64,000 nt of DNA, taken from NCBI GenBank assembly GCA_041668045.1, contig JBAYDV010000001.1, positions 1 through 64,000 on the forward strand, read 5' to 3'. Shown in pieces: positions 56,055-64,000 of the stretch (within the stretch, counting starts at the first letter, position 1; each line of letters begins with the position of its first letter). This DNA is from JBAYDV01 sp041668045. Its GTDB lineage: Bacteria; Bacteroidota; Bacteroidia; Bacteroidales; UBA932. The position numbers were made by a program, and so were the translations under genes. Below the pieces are notes generated by a model. That model was not told the origin of the DNA. It searched no databases and worked only from the letters and a program-made list of their open reading frames with translations.

Positions 56055-57251
56055 TTACTTTTTAATCTCCATAAGTTTTTTAATCGATACCGCAAGTCTT
56101 CTTACTCCCTCTTTTATATTTTCATCAGAAGCATAAGAGAAATTAAGACGTAATGTATTCTGTCCTGAACCATCACAGAAAAACACTTCACCAATAACGA
56201 AAGCGACATTTTCTTTTATAGCTATCTTAAATAACTCTGTAGAATTCAAATTTTCTGGCAAAGTTACAAATAAGAAAAGTCCTCCTTCAGGATGTGTCCA
56301 AGAAACACCTTCTGGCATAAACTCTCCTAAATATTTCACCATCAAATCTCTTTTCTTTCTATATAATTGGACAGTCTTCTTAAGATTCTTATCGAAATAA
56401 CCTTCTTCCATATATCTAGCTGCTAACTCTTGATTAAATATAGACGTACATAAATCTGTAGTCTGTTTAGCAGTATTTATTCTATCTACGACATCTAAAG
56501 AAGCTAAAACCCAACCTAATCTAAAACCAGGAGCGAAAGTCTTAGAAAATGTACCTAGAAGAATTACTCTTTCTGGATCTAAAGAAAACATAGTAGGATA
56601 ACTAGTTCCTTCAAATCTTATATCCTTATAAGGACTATCCTCTATTACATAGATATTATATTTTTGAGCTAGATTTATTAACTTTTTACGTTGTTCTAGA
56701 TTCATAGTCTCTCCAGATGGATTTTGAAAATCTGGAATAGCATAGATAAATTTAGGCTTTTTTCCTTCTGCTATTAATTTTTCAATTATTTCTTCTGAAT
56801 CTTCTATTCTTTTAGTTCCTACTAAATTAGCCCTATAAGCATTAAAAGACTGTAAAGCACCAAGATAGGTAGGAAGTCCACAAAGTATAGTATCACCTGG
56901 ATCTATAAATGTTTTAGTTATCAAATCAATAGCCTGCTGAGAAGCAGTAGTAATAATTATATTATCTAATTCACATTGGATTCCATCTCTCTCATATTTT
57001 TTCTTCAACTGAGTTCTTAGAGGGATACTTCCCCCTGTAGTTCCATATTGTAACATAACCTCAGGCTTTTCAACAAGTAAATCTTGGACGATTCCTTTTA
57101 ATTCCTCTACTGGAAAAGTCTCTGGATTTGGGAAACCACCACCAAAAGATATTATCTCTGGTTTGTTCGCTACTGCGAGAAGTTCTCGTATAGCAGACTT
57201 TTTCATATGTTTGGCACTTTCAGAAAGAAAATTCTTTATATCTATCGACAT
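56055..57251 (-). CDS. PLP-dependent aminotransferase, paralogue of the lysine-operon enzyme
   Basis: 398 residues, fold-type I aminotransferase. The PLP lysine lies in GTFSKTFAPGFRLGW, IPDFQNPSG precedes it, and NTLRLNFS ends the core. It matches the product of 24109-25281 block by block (ISFGGGFPNPETFPVEEL against ISFAGGYPSPLTFPVEQL). Related enzymes act on 2-aminoadipate, aromatic or branched-chain amino acids. There is no operon context to tell which; the next gene on the strand is the DUF4493-type lipoprotein, 177 bases away. Confidence 0.85.
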   Translation of the reverse strand: MSIDIKNFLSESAKHMKKSAIRELLAVANKPEIISFGGGFPNPETFPVEELKGIVQDLLVEKPEVMLQYGTTGGSIPLRTQLKKKYERDGIQCELDNIIITTASQQAIDLITKTFIDPGDTILCGLPTYLGALQSFNAYRANLVGTKRIEDSEEIIEKLIAEGKKPKFIYAIPDFQNPSGETMNLEQRKKLINLAQKYNIYVIEDSPYKDIRFEGTSYPTMFSLDPERVILLGTFSKTFAPGFRLGWVLASLDVVDRINTAKQTTDLCTSIFNQELAARYMEEGYFDKNLKKTVQLYRKKRDLMVKYLGEFMPEGVSWTHPEGGLFLFVTLPENLNSTELFKIAIKENVAFVIGEVFFCDGSGQNTLRLNFSYASDENIKEGVRRLAVSIKKLMEIKK

Positions 57252-57442
57252 GATTTATAGTAAATTAAGTTGATTAAATAACTTCTAAACAATTAACAAA
57301 ATTAACAATTTGTAACACATTAACAAAAATTATATCATATTGTTTATCAAATCTTTTGTTTAAGAAATAAATCATTATAAAAACAATGTTTTTTCCTTAT
57401 ATTAAATTTATTATTATTTTTACATTATATATGAAAATTAAA

Positions 57443-57883
57443 ATGCAAACAGTAAGAATAACGAAGGAATTTAAATTCGAAGGGGCGCACGCTCTTTTAA
57501 ACTACGATGGGAAATGTCGTCACATACACGGACATTCTTATATACTACATGTAACAGTAAAAGGCACACCAGAGGATAATGAATTAAGCCCAAAATATGG
57601 TATGCTAATAGACTTTAGTATCCTAAAAAAAATAGTAAATGAAAATATACTAGATAAATTCGACCACGCACTTATTCTGAGAGAAAACGCACCACTTTCA
57701 GAAGATATTAAAAATATATATGGCAATGTTATAACAGTAGCTTTTCAACCTACCTGCGAAAATCTAGTCATATATTTTGCAGAACAAATCAAAAAATCTT
57801 TACCTGCAAACGTTCAACTTTATTCATTAAAACTTTACGAAACTGCTACATCATTCGCTGAGTGGTATGCCGAAGAAAATTAA
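57443..57883 (+). CDS. queD: 6-carboxy-tetrahydropterin synthase (QueD family)
   Basis: 146 residues from the ATG at 57443 (MQTVRITKEFKFEGAHAL); an ATG at 57431 is also possible, and the frame is open further upstream but hydrophobic and unlike the family. T-fold enzyme: zinc His residues in FEGAHALL and RHIHGHSY, catalytic Cys in GKCRH, the FDHALIL block and a C-terminal Glu in LYETATSFAEW. QueD makes the 7-deazaguanine precursor for queuosine. polA begins 9 bases downstream. Confidence 0.9.
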   Translation: MQTVRITKEFKFEGAHALLNYDGKCRHIHGHSYILHVTVKGTPEDNELSPKYGMLIDFSILKKIVNENILDKFDHALILRENAPLSEDIKNIYGNVITVAFQPTCENLVIYFAEQIKKSLPANVQLYSLKLYETATSFAEWYAEEN

Positions 57884-57892
57884 ATACCATTT

Positions 57893-60577
57893 ATGAAAAA
57901 ATTATTCCTGATAGACGGACATGCCCTTATTTTCAGAATGTACTACGCCTTCTTAAGGCGCCCTATGATTAACTCTAAGGGACAAGACACATCTATTCTT
58001 TTTGGCTTTATGAAATACCTGCTTGAGTTGATTAAAAGAGAAGAACCAACACACCTCGCTGTCGTATTCGACCCTCCTGGTAAAAACTTTCGTCATGAAG
58101 CATTTCCAAAATACAAAGCCAATAGAAGTGCCACTCCAGAATTAATAATAGAAGCACTCGAGCCACTTACAGAACTAGTAAAATCCATCAACTTACCAGT
58201 TCTGATGATTAGTGGATACGAAGCAGACGATGTCATAGGAGCCACAGCTAACAAAGCAGAAAAAAATGGATATGAAGTATATATGGTCACTCCAGACAAA
58301 GACTTAGGCCAATTAGTCACAGACCACATACATCAATACAAACCAGGTAAATCTGGTGCAGCAGACGAGATATGGGACAAGAAGAAGATATGTGATAAAT
58401 ACAACATAAAAGACCCTAAACAAGTCATAGACATTCTAGCACTTTGGGGAGATGCCGCAGACAACATACCTGGAGTAAGAGGTATTGGAGAAGTAGGCTC
58501 TAAAAAACTTATAGGGCAATATGGAAGCGTAGAAAACATCTATAAGCATCTTGACGAGCTCAAACCAAAACAAGCAGAGAAATTTATAGAAAACAAAGAA
58601 ACAGCTCTACTAAGTAAATTTCTAGTAACCATCAAGACTGATATTCCAATAGATATTAATGCCGAAGATTTAAAAGTAGAATTTAGCAATATTGCAAAAG
58701 CTAAAGAACTATTCAGTAAATATGAATTTAGATCTCTTTTTAATCTTTTACCTTTCGACGATTCAGCTGAATCATCAAGCACTAATAATACAAAAACAGC
58801 CAAAACTCTTCTTTTCAAAAACATAGACATAGCTGAAATGAGAGCCATATCTTTAAACTCTCGTCAATGTGTCATCAAAATAGTCAATGAAAAGATAATA
58901 TTAGCTGCAGAAGACAAGATAGTAGTGCTAAACACTCTTGACGAAGCTAAAGACATATTAGAAAATGAAAAGATTCTTAAAATAGGCTACGATTTAAAAG
59001 AAGCTATCAAGGTGCTGAGAAAACACGATATAGCCTTAAAAGGATATCTCGCAGATATCGCATTAATGCACTATCTCATAAACCCAGAAATTACGCACAG
59101 TCTTGACATGCTTTCCAGAACATATCTTGACATAGACATAAGCAACATATCCGCTTCAAATAATGATTTGCAAGAAGAATCTTCAGACACGACATCTGCA
59201 CCAGAGCTAGAACCTGATTTATTCTCAACTCCTAGCGAAGAAAAAAAGATATCAACTAAAATAGACGAAAGGACTAAAGCAGAAACAGTCATTACATATA
59301 AACTATATAATGTACTCCATAAACTATTTTTAAAAGACGAAACATTAAAAAATCTCTATGATACTATGGAGATGCCTCTTTTAAGAGTTCTTGCAGATAT
59401 GGAATTTGAAGGAGTCACCATAGACCCTATATTACTACAAGACTATAGTAAAGAACTAACGATGCAAATGAATAAAATAGAACAAAAGATTCGTGAAGCA
59501 TCTAACTCTCCTACTCTAAACATCTCTTCTCCTAAACAATTAGGCATAGTACTATATGATATTATGAAAATCAATCCAAAGGTTAAAAAAAATAAAAATG
59601 GCAATTACCCTACGGATGAAAAGACCTTGAATTCTCTTTTAGATGTAAATCCTATAGTTCAAGACATATTAGATTATAGAGAAATAAAAAAACTTGTTTC
59701 TACATACATAAACCCGCTTCCTGGTCAGATAAATCCAGAAACACACAAAATACATACCACTTTCAATCAGGCACTTACAGCCACTGGAAGACTTAGTTCA
59801 TCAAACCCTAATTTACAAAACATACCCAATAGAACATCTATGGGTAGAGAAATTAGAAAAGCATTTATCCCAAGTCACGAAGATGGATTCATCGTATCTG
59901 CCGATTATTCACAGATAGAACTTAGGATAATGGCAGCACTAAGTGAAGACCCAAGTATGATTAGCGACTTCAATGCTGGAAAAGACATACATACAGCTAC
60001 TTCAGCCAAAATATATCATATTTCGGATGAAGAAGTTACGAAAGAACAGCGAACAAAAGCCAAAACTGCAAACTTTGGTATAATTTATGGAATATCATCT
60101 CATGGACTTTCTCAGAGACTACATATACCATATGCAGAATCAAAAGAGCTTATAAGTGAATATTTTAAACATTATCCAGCAGTTCAGGCATACATGGAAA
60201 GGATGAAAAAAAGTGCCAAAGAAAAAGGATATGTCGAAACACTATTTAATAGGAAAAGATACTTACCTAATATAAACTCTAGAAACCATAATGTTATGGC
60301 TCTAGCTGAACGAAATGCTATAAATGCGCCAATACAAGGAACAGCAGCAGACATAATTAAAATGGCGATGATAAACATTTGGAAACGACTCAATGAAGGT
60401 AAATTTAAAAGTAAAATGGTCCTTCAGATCCACGATGAGCTTATATTGGATGTAGTAAAAGAAGAAGTAGATGAAATAGTTAAAATCGTTAAAGATGAAA
60501 TGGAAAATGTAATTAAATTATCCGTTCCTTTAACTGTAGAATGTAATTATGGAAAAAATTGGCTCGAAGCACATTGA
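57893..60577 (+). CDS. polA: DNA polymerase I
   Basis: 894 residues. Residues 1-290 are the 5'-3' exonuclease (FLIDGHALIFRMYYAF, then YEADDVIGATA). Residues 310-490 occupy the place of the 3'-5' exonuclease but lack the DxE motif and the later catalytic Asp positions. The polymerase domain follows with motif A SADYSQIELR, motif B RTKAKTANFGIIYGIS and motif C LQIHDELILD. It repairs DNA and removes Okazaki primers; proofreading is probably absent. The last 29 bases overlap the sigma factor gene. Confidence 0.95.
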   Translation: MKKLFLIDGHALIFRMYYAFLRRPMINSKGQDTSILFGFMKYLLELIKREEPTHLAVVFDPPGKNFRHEAFPKYKANRSATPELIIEALEPLTELVKSINLPVLMISGYEADDVIGATANKAEKNGYEVYMVTPDKDLGQLVTDHIHQYKPGKSGAADEIWDKKKICDKYNIKDPKQVIDILALWGDAADNIPGVRGIGEVGSKKLIGQYGSVENIYKHLDELKPKQAEKFIENKETALLSKFLVTIKTDIPIDINAEDLKVEFSNIAKAKELFSKYEFRSLFNLLPFDDSAESSSTNNTKTAKTLLFKNIDIAEMRAISLNSRQCVIKIVNEKIILAAEDKIVVLNTLDEAKDILENEKILKIGYDLKEAIKVLRKHDIALKGYLADIALMHYLINPEITHSLDMLSRTYLDIDISNISASNNDLQEESSDTTSAPELEPDLFSTPSEEKKISTKIDERTKAETVITYKLYNVLHKLFLKDETLKNLYDTMEMPLLRVLADMEFEGVTIDPILLQDYSKELTMQMNKIEQKIREASNSPTLNISSPKQLGIVLYDIMKINPKVKKNKNGNYPTDEKTLNSLLDVNPIVQDILDYREIKKLVSTYINPLPGQINPETHKIHTTFNQALTATGRLSSSNPNLQNIPNRTSMGREIRKAFIPSHEDGFIVSADYSQIELRIMAALSEDPSMISDFNAGKDIHTATSAKIYHISDEEVTKEQRTKAKTANFGIIYGISSHGLSQRLHIPYAESKELISEYFKHYPAVQAYMERMKKSAKEKGYVETLFNRKRYLPNINSRNHNVMALAERNAINAPIQGTAADIIKMAMINIWKRLNEGKFKSKMVLQIHDELILDVVKEEVDEIVKIVKDEMENVIKLSVPLTVECNYGKNWLEAH

Positions 60578-61127
60578 TGATTCTCTTTCTGACGCTGAAC
60601 TTATAGAATTAGCGAAAAAAAAAGAAAATTTAGCTTACTCTATACTCTTTAATAGATATAGGATAGGGCTTACTAACTATTTATCCAAATACTTAGGGCC
60701 AAAAGATGTAGAAGACATAACACAAGAATGCATGATCAAAGCCTACCTAGCGCTAGGCAGTTATAATTTTAAATATTCATTCTCTACATGGTTATTTTCT
60801 ATAGGTCGAAATGCTGCGATAGATTTGATACGTAAAACAAGCAATAAATCGACTTTAGAAATAGAAGAAACATCCACTGATATAATAATAGACAATTCTA
60901 ACTCTAATCCAGAAGAACATATATTAAGCAACGAAGCATACTACAGCATAGTTAATCAAATATTAAAATTAAATCCAACATACCGCACAGTAGCTAAATT
61001 ACGATTTCTTGATGGATATGCATACGAAGAAATAGCTAAAGAATTAAATTTATCTATAAACACTGTCAAAACCAGACTAAGAAGAGCTAAAGAAATACTG
61101 CTGCAGAAAAATCATTTATGGAAATAA
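60549..61127 (+). CDS. ECF-type RNA polymerase sigma factor
   Basis: 192 residues. Region 2 is DVEDITQECMIKAYLALGSY plus the FSTWLFSIGRNAAIDLIRK that follows, and region 4 contains DGYAYEEIAKELNLSINTVKTRLRRAK, a helix-turn-helix. It lacks regions 1 and 3, as in the extracytoplasmic-function class. The start lies inside the end of polA (29-base overlap in another frame). No anti-sigma factor gene is adjacent; rsmG follows with a 10-base overlap. The stimulus is unknown. Confidence 0.9.
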   Translation: MEKIGSKHIDDSLSDAELIELAKKKENLAYSILFNRYRIGLTNYLSKYLGPKDVEDITQECMIKAYLALGSYNFKYSFSTWLFSIGRNAAIDLIRKTSNKSTLEIEETSTDIIIDNSNSNPEEHILSNEAYYSIVNQILKLNPTYRTVAKLRFLDGYAYEEIAKELNLSINTVKTRLRRAKEILLQKNHLWK

Positions 61128-61753
61128 AAATGGGAATAGAAATAATAGAAAAGTACTTCACTGAACTAAATGAAGACCAGATACAGAAATACAAAACACT
61201 TTTTCCACTCTACAGCGACTGGAACTCAAAAATAAATGTAATATCACGAAAAGACATAGACAAACTATATCTACACCATGTTCTTCACTCCTTAGCCATA
61301 GCGAAATACATATCATTTCCTGATCATGCTAAAGTTCTAGACCTAGGCACCGGAGGAGGATTTCCAGGCATACCATTAGCCATCATGTTTCCGAATGTAC
61401 ATTTCACACTCTGCGACTCTATACGTAAAAAAATCAAAGTCGCTACAGAAGTAAAGGACGCCCTTACTCTAGGCAATGTGGAAACAATAGTCTCGCGAGC
61501 AGAAGAGCTAAGTGGAAGCTATGATTACATAGTAAGCAGAGCTGTCAGTGATTTAAGAAATTTAGTACCCTGGACTAAACACTTAGGAGCAAAAGAAGTA
61601 ATATGTTTAAAAGGTGGAGATGTAATTAAAGAAATGTCTGAGTCAGCTAAACTCCTCAATATCAAAATAAACAGATTTAAAGCTATAAATATTAGTGATT
61701 GGTTTGATGAAGAGTATTTTGTTGAGAAAAAGATTGTTATTCTTAGAAAATAA
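61118..61753 (+). CDS. rsmG: 16S rRNA (guanine527-N7)-methyltransferase
   Basis: 211 residues from the ATG at 61118; ATG at 61130 is an alternative that would avoid the overlap with the sigma gene. SAM-dependent methyltransferase with the binding loop VLDLGTGGGFPGIPLA, the LYSDWNSKINVISRKD N-terminal block, and the ISRAVSDL-type block YIVSRAVSDLRNL. It methylates N7 of G527 in the 530 loop of 16S rRNA. Followed by the rpmH promoter. Confidence 0.95.
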   Translation: MEIKMGIEIIEKYFTELNEDQIQKYKTLFPLYSDWNSKINVISRKDIDKLYLHHVLHSLAIAKYISFPDHAKVLDLGTGGGFPGIPLAIMFPNVHFTLCDSIRKKIKVATEVKDALTLGNVETIVSRAEELSGSYDYIVSRAVSDLRNLVPWTKHLGAKEVICLKGGDVIKEMSESAKLLNIKINRFKAINISDWFDEEYFVEKKIVILRK

Positions 61754-61784
61754 TTTGTATTCTAAAACAAAAGCCTTATATTTG
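61754..61784 (+). promoter_or_regulatory. promoter of rpmH
   Basis: TTTG at 61754-61757, 19 bases, TATATTTG at 61777-61784: a perfect Bacteroidota promoter 37 bases before the ATG. The 17 bases at 61770-61786 are identical to the initiator tRNA promoter core. Confidence 0.8.
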
Positions 61785-61821
61785 CACTCCATTTCGAAGA
61801 AATATATAAAAAATAAATAAT

Positions 61822-61974
61822 ATGAAACGTACATTTCAACCATCTCAGCGTAAACGCCGTAACAAACACGGATTTCGTGAACGTATGTCTACACCTAACG
61901 GACGTAGAGTGTTAGCATCTCGTCGTCGTCACGGTCGTAAAAAACTAACTGTATCATCTGAGAATTTATACTAG
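61822..61974 (+). CDS. rpmH: 50S ribosomal protein L34
   Basis: 50 residues, very basic. The sequence begins MKRTFQPSQRKRRNKHGFR and continues RMSTPNGRRVLASRRRHGR, the L34 signature. Part of the large ribosomal subunit. It has its own promoter and its own terminator, and it is separated from the dnaA/rnpA neighbours seen in many other bacteria, as I recall for Bacteroidota. Confidence 0.97.
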   Translation: MKRTFQPSQRKRRNKHGFRERMSTPNGRRVLASRRRHGRKKLTVSSENLY

Positions 61975-61998
61975 TCTAGTTTTATAGAAAATTAGTTT

Positions 61999-62032
61999 GA
62001 GGCTGTTTCGCAGAGCGAATGCAGCCTTTTAT
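61999..62032 (+). terminator. intrinsic terminator after rpmH
   Basis: AGGCTG at 62000-62005 pairs with CAGCCT at 62022-62027, with a second inner stem TTCGC/GCGAA, followed by a T-run. It lies 25 bases after the rpmH stop. Confidence 0.75.
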
Positions 62033-62055
62033 TATATATATATTGATTTTATTTG

Positions 62056-62063
62056 TATTTTTG
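62056..62063 (+). promoter_or_regulatory. -7 promoter element of the PASTA gene
   Basis: TATTTTTG fits TAnnTTTG, 22 bases before the ATG at 62086. No -33 TTTG at the usual distance. Confidence 0.4.
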
Positions 62064-62085
62064 AAGTATAAGCACTATTAAAATC

Positions 62086-62907
62086 ATGGAAAAGAGTCAA
62101 AAGAAAAAACACACATTTTTAAAAAATTTAGCATTAGCTTTATTTATTTTATTAATATTATTCGTAACTATCGTAATATCACTTAATAAAATCACACGTC
62201 ATAATCAAGAAGTTATTGTTCCTGATTTATACGGCATGTCCATAGAAAAGGCCCACAGAGCTACTGCTGCTAACGAGTTTAATCTCGATGTAACCGACTC
62301 TATTTACTCCAAAAGATTAATGCCCGGTGCTATCGCTAAACAAAACCCTAAAGCAGGAAGTCACGTAAAAAAAGGAAGAAGAATAATCCTTACAGTTAAC
62401 GCTAAGGACTATAAAAAGACCACAATGCCTAATCTAGTAGGTTTTTCTCTTAGACAAGCCAAGACTGAAATCTTAGGACACAACTTAAACGTAGGTACTC
62501 TGAATTATGTAACAGATATAGCTACTGATAATGTATTAGGTCAGAAAATTAACGGCAGAGATATAGAACCAGGAACTATTCTAGCAGAAGGTACTTCTAT
62601 CGATTTAGAAGTAGGCGTAAAAGAATCACAAAATTTCACCTATGTACCACAAGTACTAGGTTATAAATTACACTCAGCTAAAAGTTTTCTTATAGATAAT
62701 TCATTGAACATATCATATATAAATTATGATAGAACAGTTAAAACATATCAAGACACTTTATCTGCTCTAGTATATAAAACAATACCTGCAGCTTCTAACA
62801 CATTCTCAGTTCCTAGAGGTTCAGAAGTTTCATTATTTCTAACCACCGATGAATCTAAAATTATTTTTCCTGTAGATAGTACAGAAATCATAAACAACAT
62901 ACAATAA
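62086..62907 (+). CDS. membrane-anchored PASTA-domain protein
   Basis: 273 residues. A single membrane helix at about 14-35 follows a short basic start, so the rest is periplasmic. Three PASTA repeats follow: about 42-105 (VPDLYGMSIEKA), 112-180 (MPNLVGFSLRQAK) and 186-255 (VPQVLGYKLHSAK). PASTA domains in Firmicutes kinases bind peptidoglycan fragments; this protein has no kinase domain. The rluD-type gene starts at the very next base. Confidence 0.9.
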   Translation: MEKSQKKKHTFLKNLALALFILLILFVTIVISLNKITRHNQEVIVPDLYGMSIEKAHRATAANEFNLDVTDSIYSKRLMPGAIAKQNPKAGSHVKKGRRIILTVNAKDYKKTTMPNLVGFSLRQAKTEILGHNLNVGTLNYVTDIATDNVLGQKINGRDIEPGTILAEGTSIDLEVGVKESQNFTYVPQVLGYKLHSAKSFLIDNSLNISYINYDRTVKTYQDTLSALVYKTIPAASNTFSVPRGSEVSLFLTTDESKIIFPVDSTEIINNIQ

Positions 62908-63981
62908 ATGCTTAAAAAAGAAGATACTCTTCTAAATGAAGACGAGTTAGTAGAAGATAATTTCGATGAAGATGTCGAAATGTTCGAACATTTTCGTTTC
63001 AAAGTAGATAAAGGTCAAGCATTACTTAGAATAGATAAATTTCTTACTCTAAGAATGGAGCATACTTCTAGACATAAAATTCAGCTAGCCATAAAAGCTA
63101 ATTATGTCAAAGTAAATGATAATGTAGTAAAAGCTAATTATAAAGTTAAACCTCTAGACATCATAACAATATCACTCCCTTATGAACGAAGAGGATTCGA
63201 AATTATTCCAGAAGATATACCTCTCGATATAAGATATGAAGATGATGACCTTCTAGTAGTCAATAAACCTGCAGGTCTGGTAGTTCATCCAGGCTGTGGA
63301 CATTATACTGGCACTCTAGTAAATGGTCTTGCATTCTACTTAAATATACATCAAGGGCCTGAAGGTAAAGATGATGGCATGGGAGTATTAGTTCACAGGA
63401 TAGATAAAGACACCTCAGGAACCCTATTGGTAGCTAAAAATGATGAAACTCAGTTAGGTCTAGCTAAACAATTTTTCGATCATAGCATAGACAGAAAATA
63501 TATAGCTATCGTATGGGGAGATTTAGAAAATGATGAAGGCACTATTACTGGTAATCTAGCTCGTGACCCTAAAGACAGATTAAGATTTAAAGTCTTCGAA
63601 GATCCGTCTATAGGTAAACATGCTGTCACTCATTATAAAGTAATAGAAAGACTAGGTTATGTCACAGTAGTTCAATGTATATTAGAAACAGGGCGTACAC
63701 ATCAAATCAGGGTCCACATGAACTACATAGGACATCCATTATTTAACGATGCTCGTTATGGTGGGGACAGAATTATTAAAGGTCCTCTATATTCTAAATA
63801 TCGTCAGTTTATAGATAATTGTTTCGCTTTATGTCCCAGACAAGCTTTACATGCTAAAACTCTTGGTTTTGTTCATCCTAAAACCAAGAAATATATTAAA
63901 GTAGAAAGTGAGATTCCTTCTGATATGATAGCAGTAATGGATAAGTTTCGTAATTTTATCAAATCACGTCAAGATATTTAA
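62908..63981 (+). CDS. rluD: RluA-family 23S rRNA pseudouridine synthase (RluD type)
   Basis: 357 residues. An S4 domain at about 33-85 (RIDKFLTLRMEHTSRHKIQLAI), then the RluA catalytic core with the active-site Asp in HRIDKDTSGTLL, VNKPAGLVVHPGCGH before it, and RTHQIRVHM near the end. The first 30 residues are a highly acidic extension. By family it modifies uridines of 23S rRNA helix 69. It is contiguous with the PASTA gene, so the two are probably translated from one message. Confidence 0.93.
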   Translation: MLKKEDTLLNEDELVEDNFDEDVEMFEHFRFKVDKGQALLRIDKFLTLRMEHTSRHKIQLAIKANYVKVNDNVVKANYKVKPLDIITISLPYERRGFEIIPEDIPLDIRYEDDDLLVVNKPAGLVVHPGCGHYTGTLVNGLAFYLNIHQGPEGKDDGMGVLVHRIDKDTSGTLLVAKNDETQLGLAKQFFDHSIDRKYIAIVWGDLENDEGTITGNLARDPKDRLRFKVFEDPSIGKHAVTHYKVIERLGYVTVVQCILETGRTHQIRVHMNYIGHPLFNDARYGGDRIIKGPLYSKYRQFIDNCFALCPRQALHAKTLGFVHPKTKKYIKVESEIPSDMIAVMDKFRNFIKSRQDI

Positions 63982-64000
63982 TAATATAGTCGTAAATAAA

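Noticed and set aside
57386..57442. Hydrophobic N-terminal extension of QueD that could be a signal peptide
   Set aside because: QueD is cytoplasmic, and the conserved sequence begins at the ATG at 57443; the extension is AT-rich intergenic DNA.

Overview
The window reads as a chromosomal segment from an AT-rich member of the Bacteroidota, most likely order Bacteroidales. The support is the Bacteroidota-type RNA polymerase omega protein, promoters of the TTTG-N19-TAnnTTTG type, almost no Shine-Dalgarno sequences, a domain of the DUF4493 type, gyrA/TPR/clpC neighbours, an FHS sugar transporter next to a ROK glucokinase, and lipoprotein CAZymes. I cannot name the genus. No insertion sequence, prophage, CRISPR array or rRNA operon is visible; one tRNA gene is present.

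Layout. 1-5137 (minus): a probable operon trxB-bamD-rpoZ-coaBC-recN-nagB, the last cut by the window edge. 5177-6759 (minus): a PAS/receiver signalling gene split by a frameshift in a run of 11 A. 6858-9183 (plus): sugar transporter and ROK kinase. 9262-12457 (minus): recA-dnaG. 12592-14700 (plus): metG. 14778-21876: a yqhD-type alcohol dehydrogenase and a small glycan-degradation locus (GH2 galactosidase-like, divergent GH110-like beta-helix protein, serine-type S1 sulfatase). 21873-33439 (minus): a long co-directional run holding a DPP IV peptidase and genes for nearly the whole succinylase route to diaminopimelate/lysine (M20 deacylase, asd, lysC, dapB, dapA, dapD, aminotransferase), then a CorC-family membrane protein and an MBL-fold hydrolase. 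33534-37539 (minus): export lipoprotein, BY-kinase and PHP-type tyrosine phosphatase for exopolysaccharide. 37658-38824: AI-2E family permease.

38905-42885 (minus): gyrA and a TPR protein, divergent from clpC (43135). 45763-51381 (plus): a pseudouridine synthase with a 13-copy, 39-bp coding repeat, era, parC and aroK. 51385-54210 (minus): GH10 and GH39 xylan enzymes. 54549: initiator tRNA. 54699-57251 (minus): a DUF4493-type lipoprotein whose start codon lies behind a hairpin that would hide a strong Shine-Dalgarno, and a second copy of the aminotransferase. 57443-63981 (plus): queD, polA (proofreading site apparently lost), an ECF sigma factor, rsmG, rpmH, a PASTA protein and an RluD-type synthase.

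Most of the window is conserved housekeeping. The parts that deserve a second look are regulatory or structural: the A11 frameshift, the hidden Shine-Dalgarno hairpin with phased upstream repeats, a palindrome that forms two face-to-face -7 elements, a motif shared upstream of the two CAZyme loci, and a near-identical promoter core for initiator tRNA and rpmH. I found no clear evidence of a wholly new multi-gene system.
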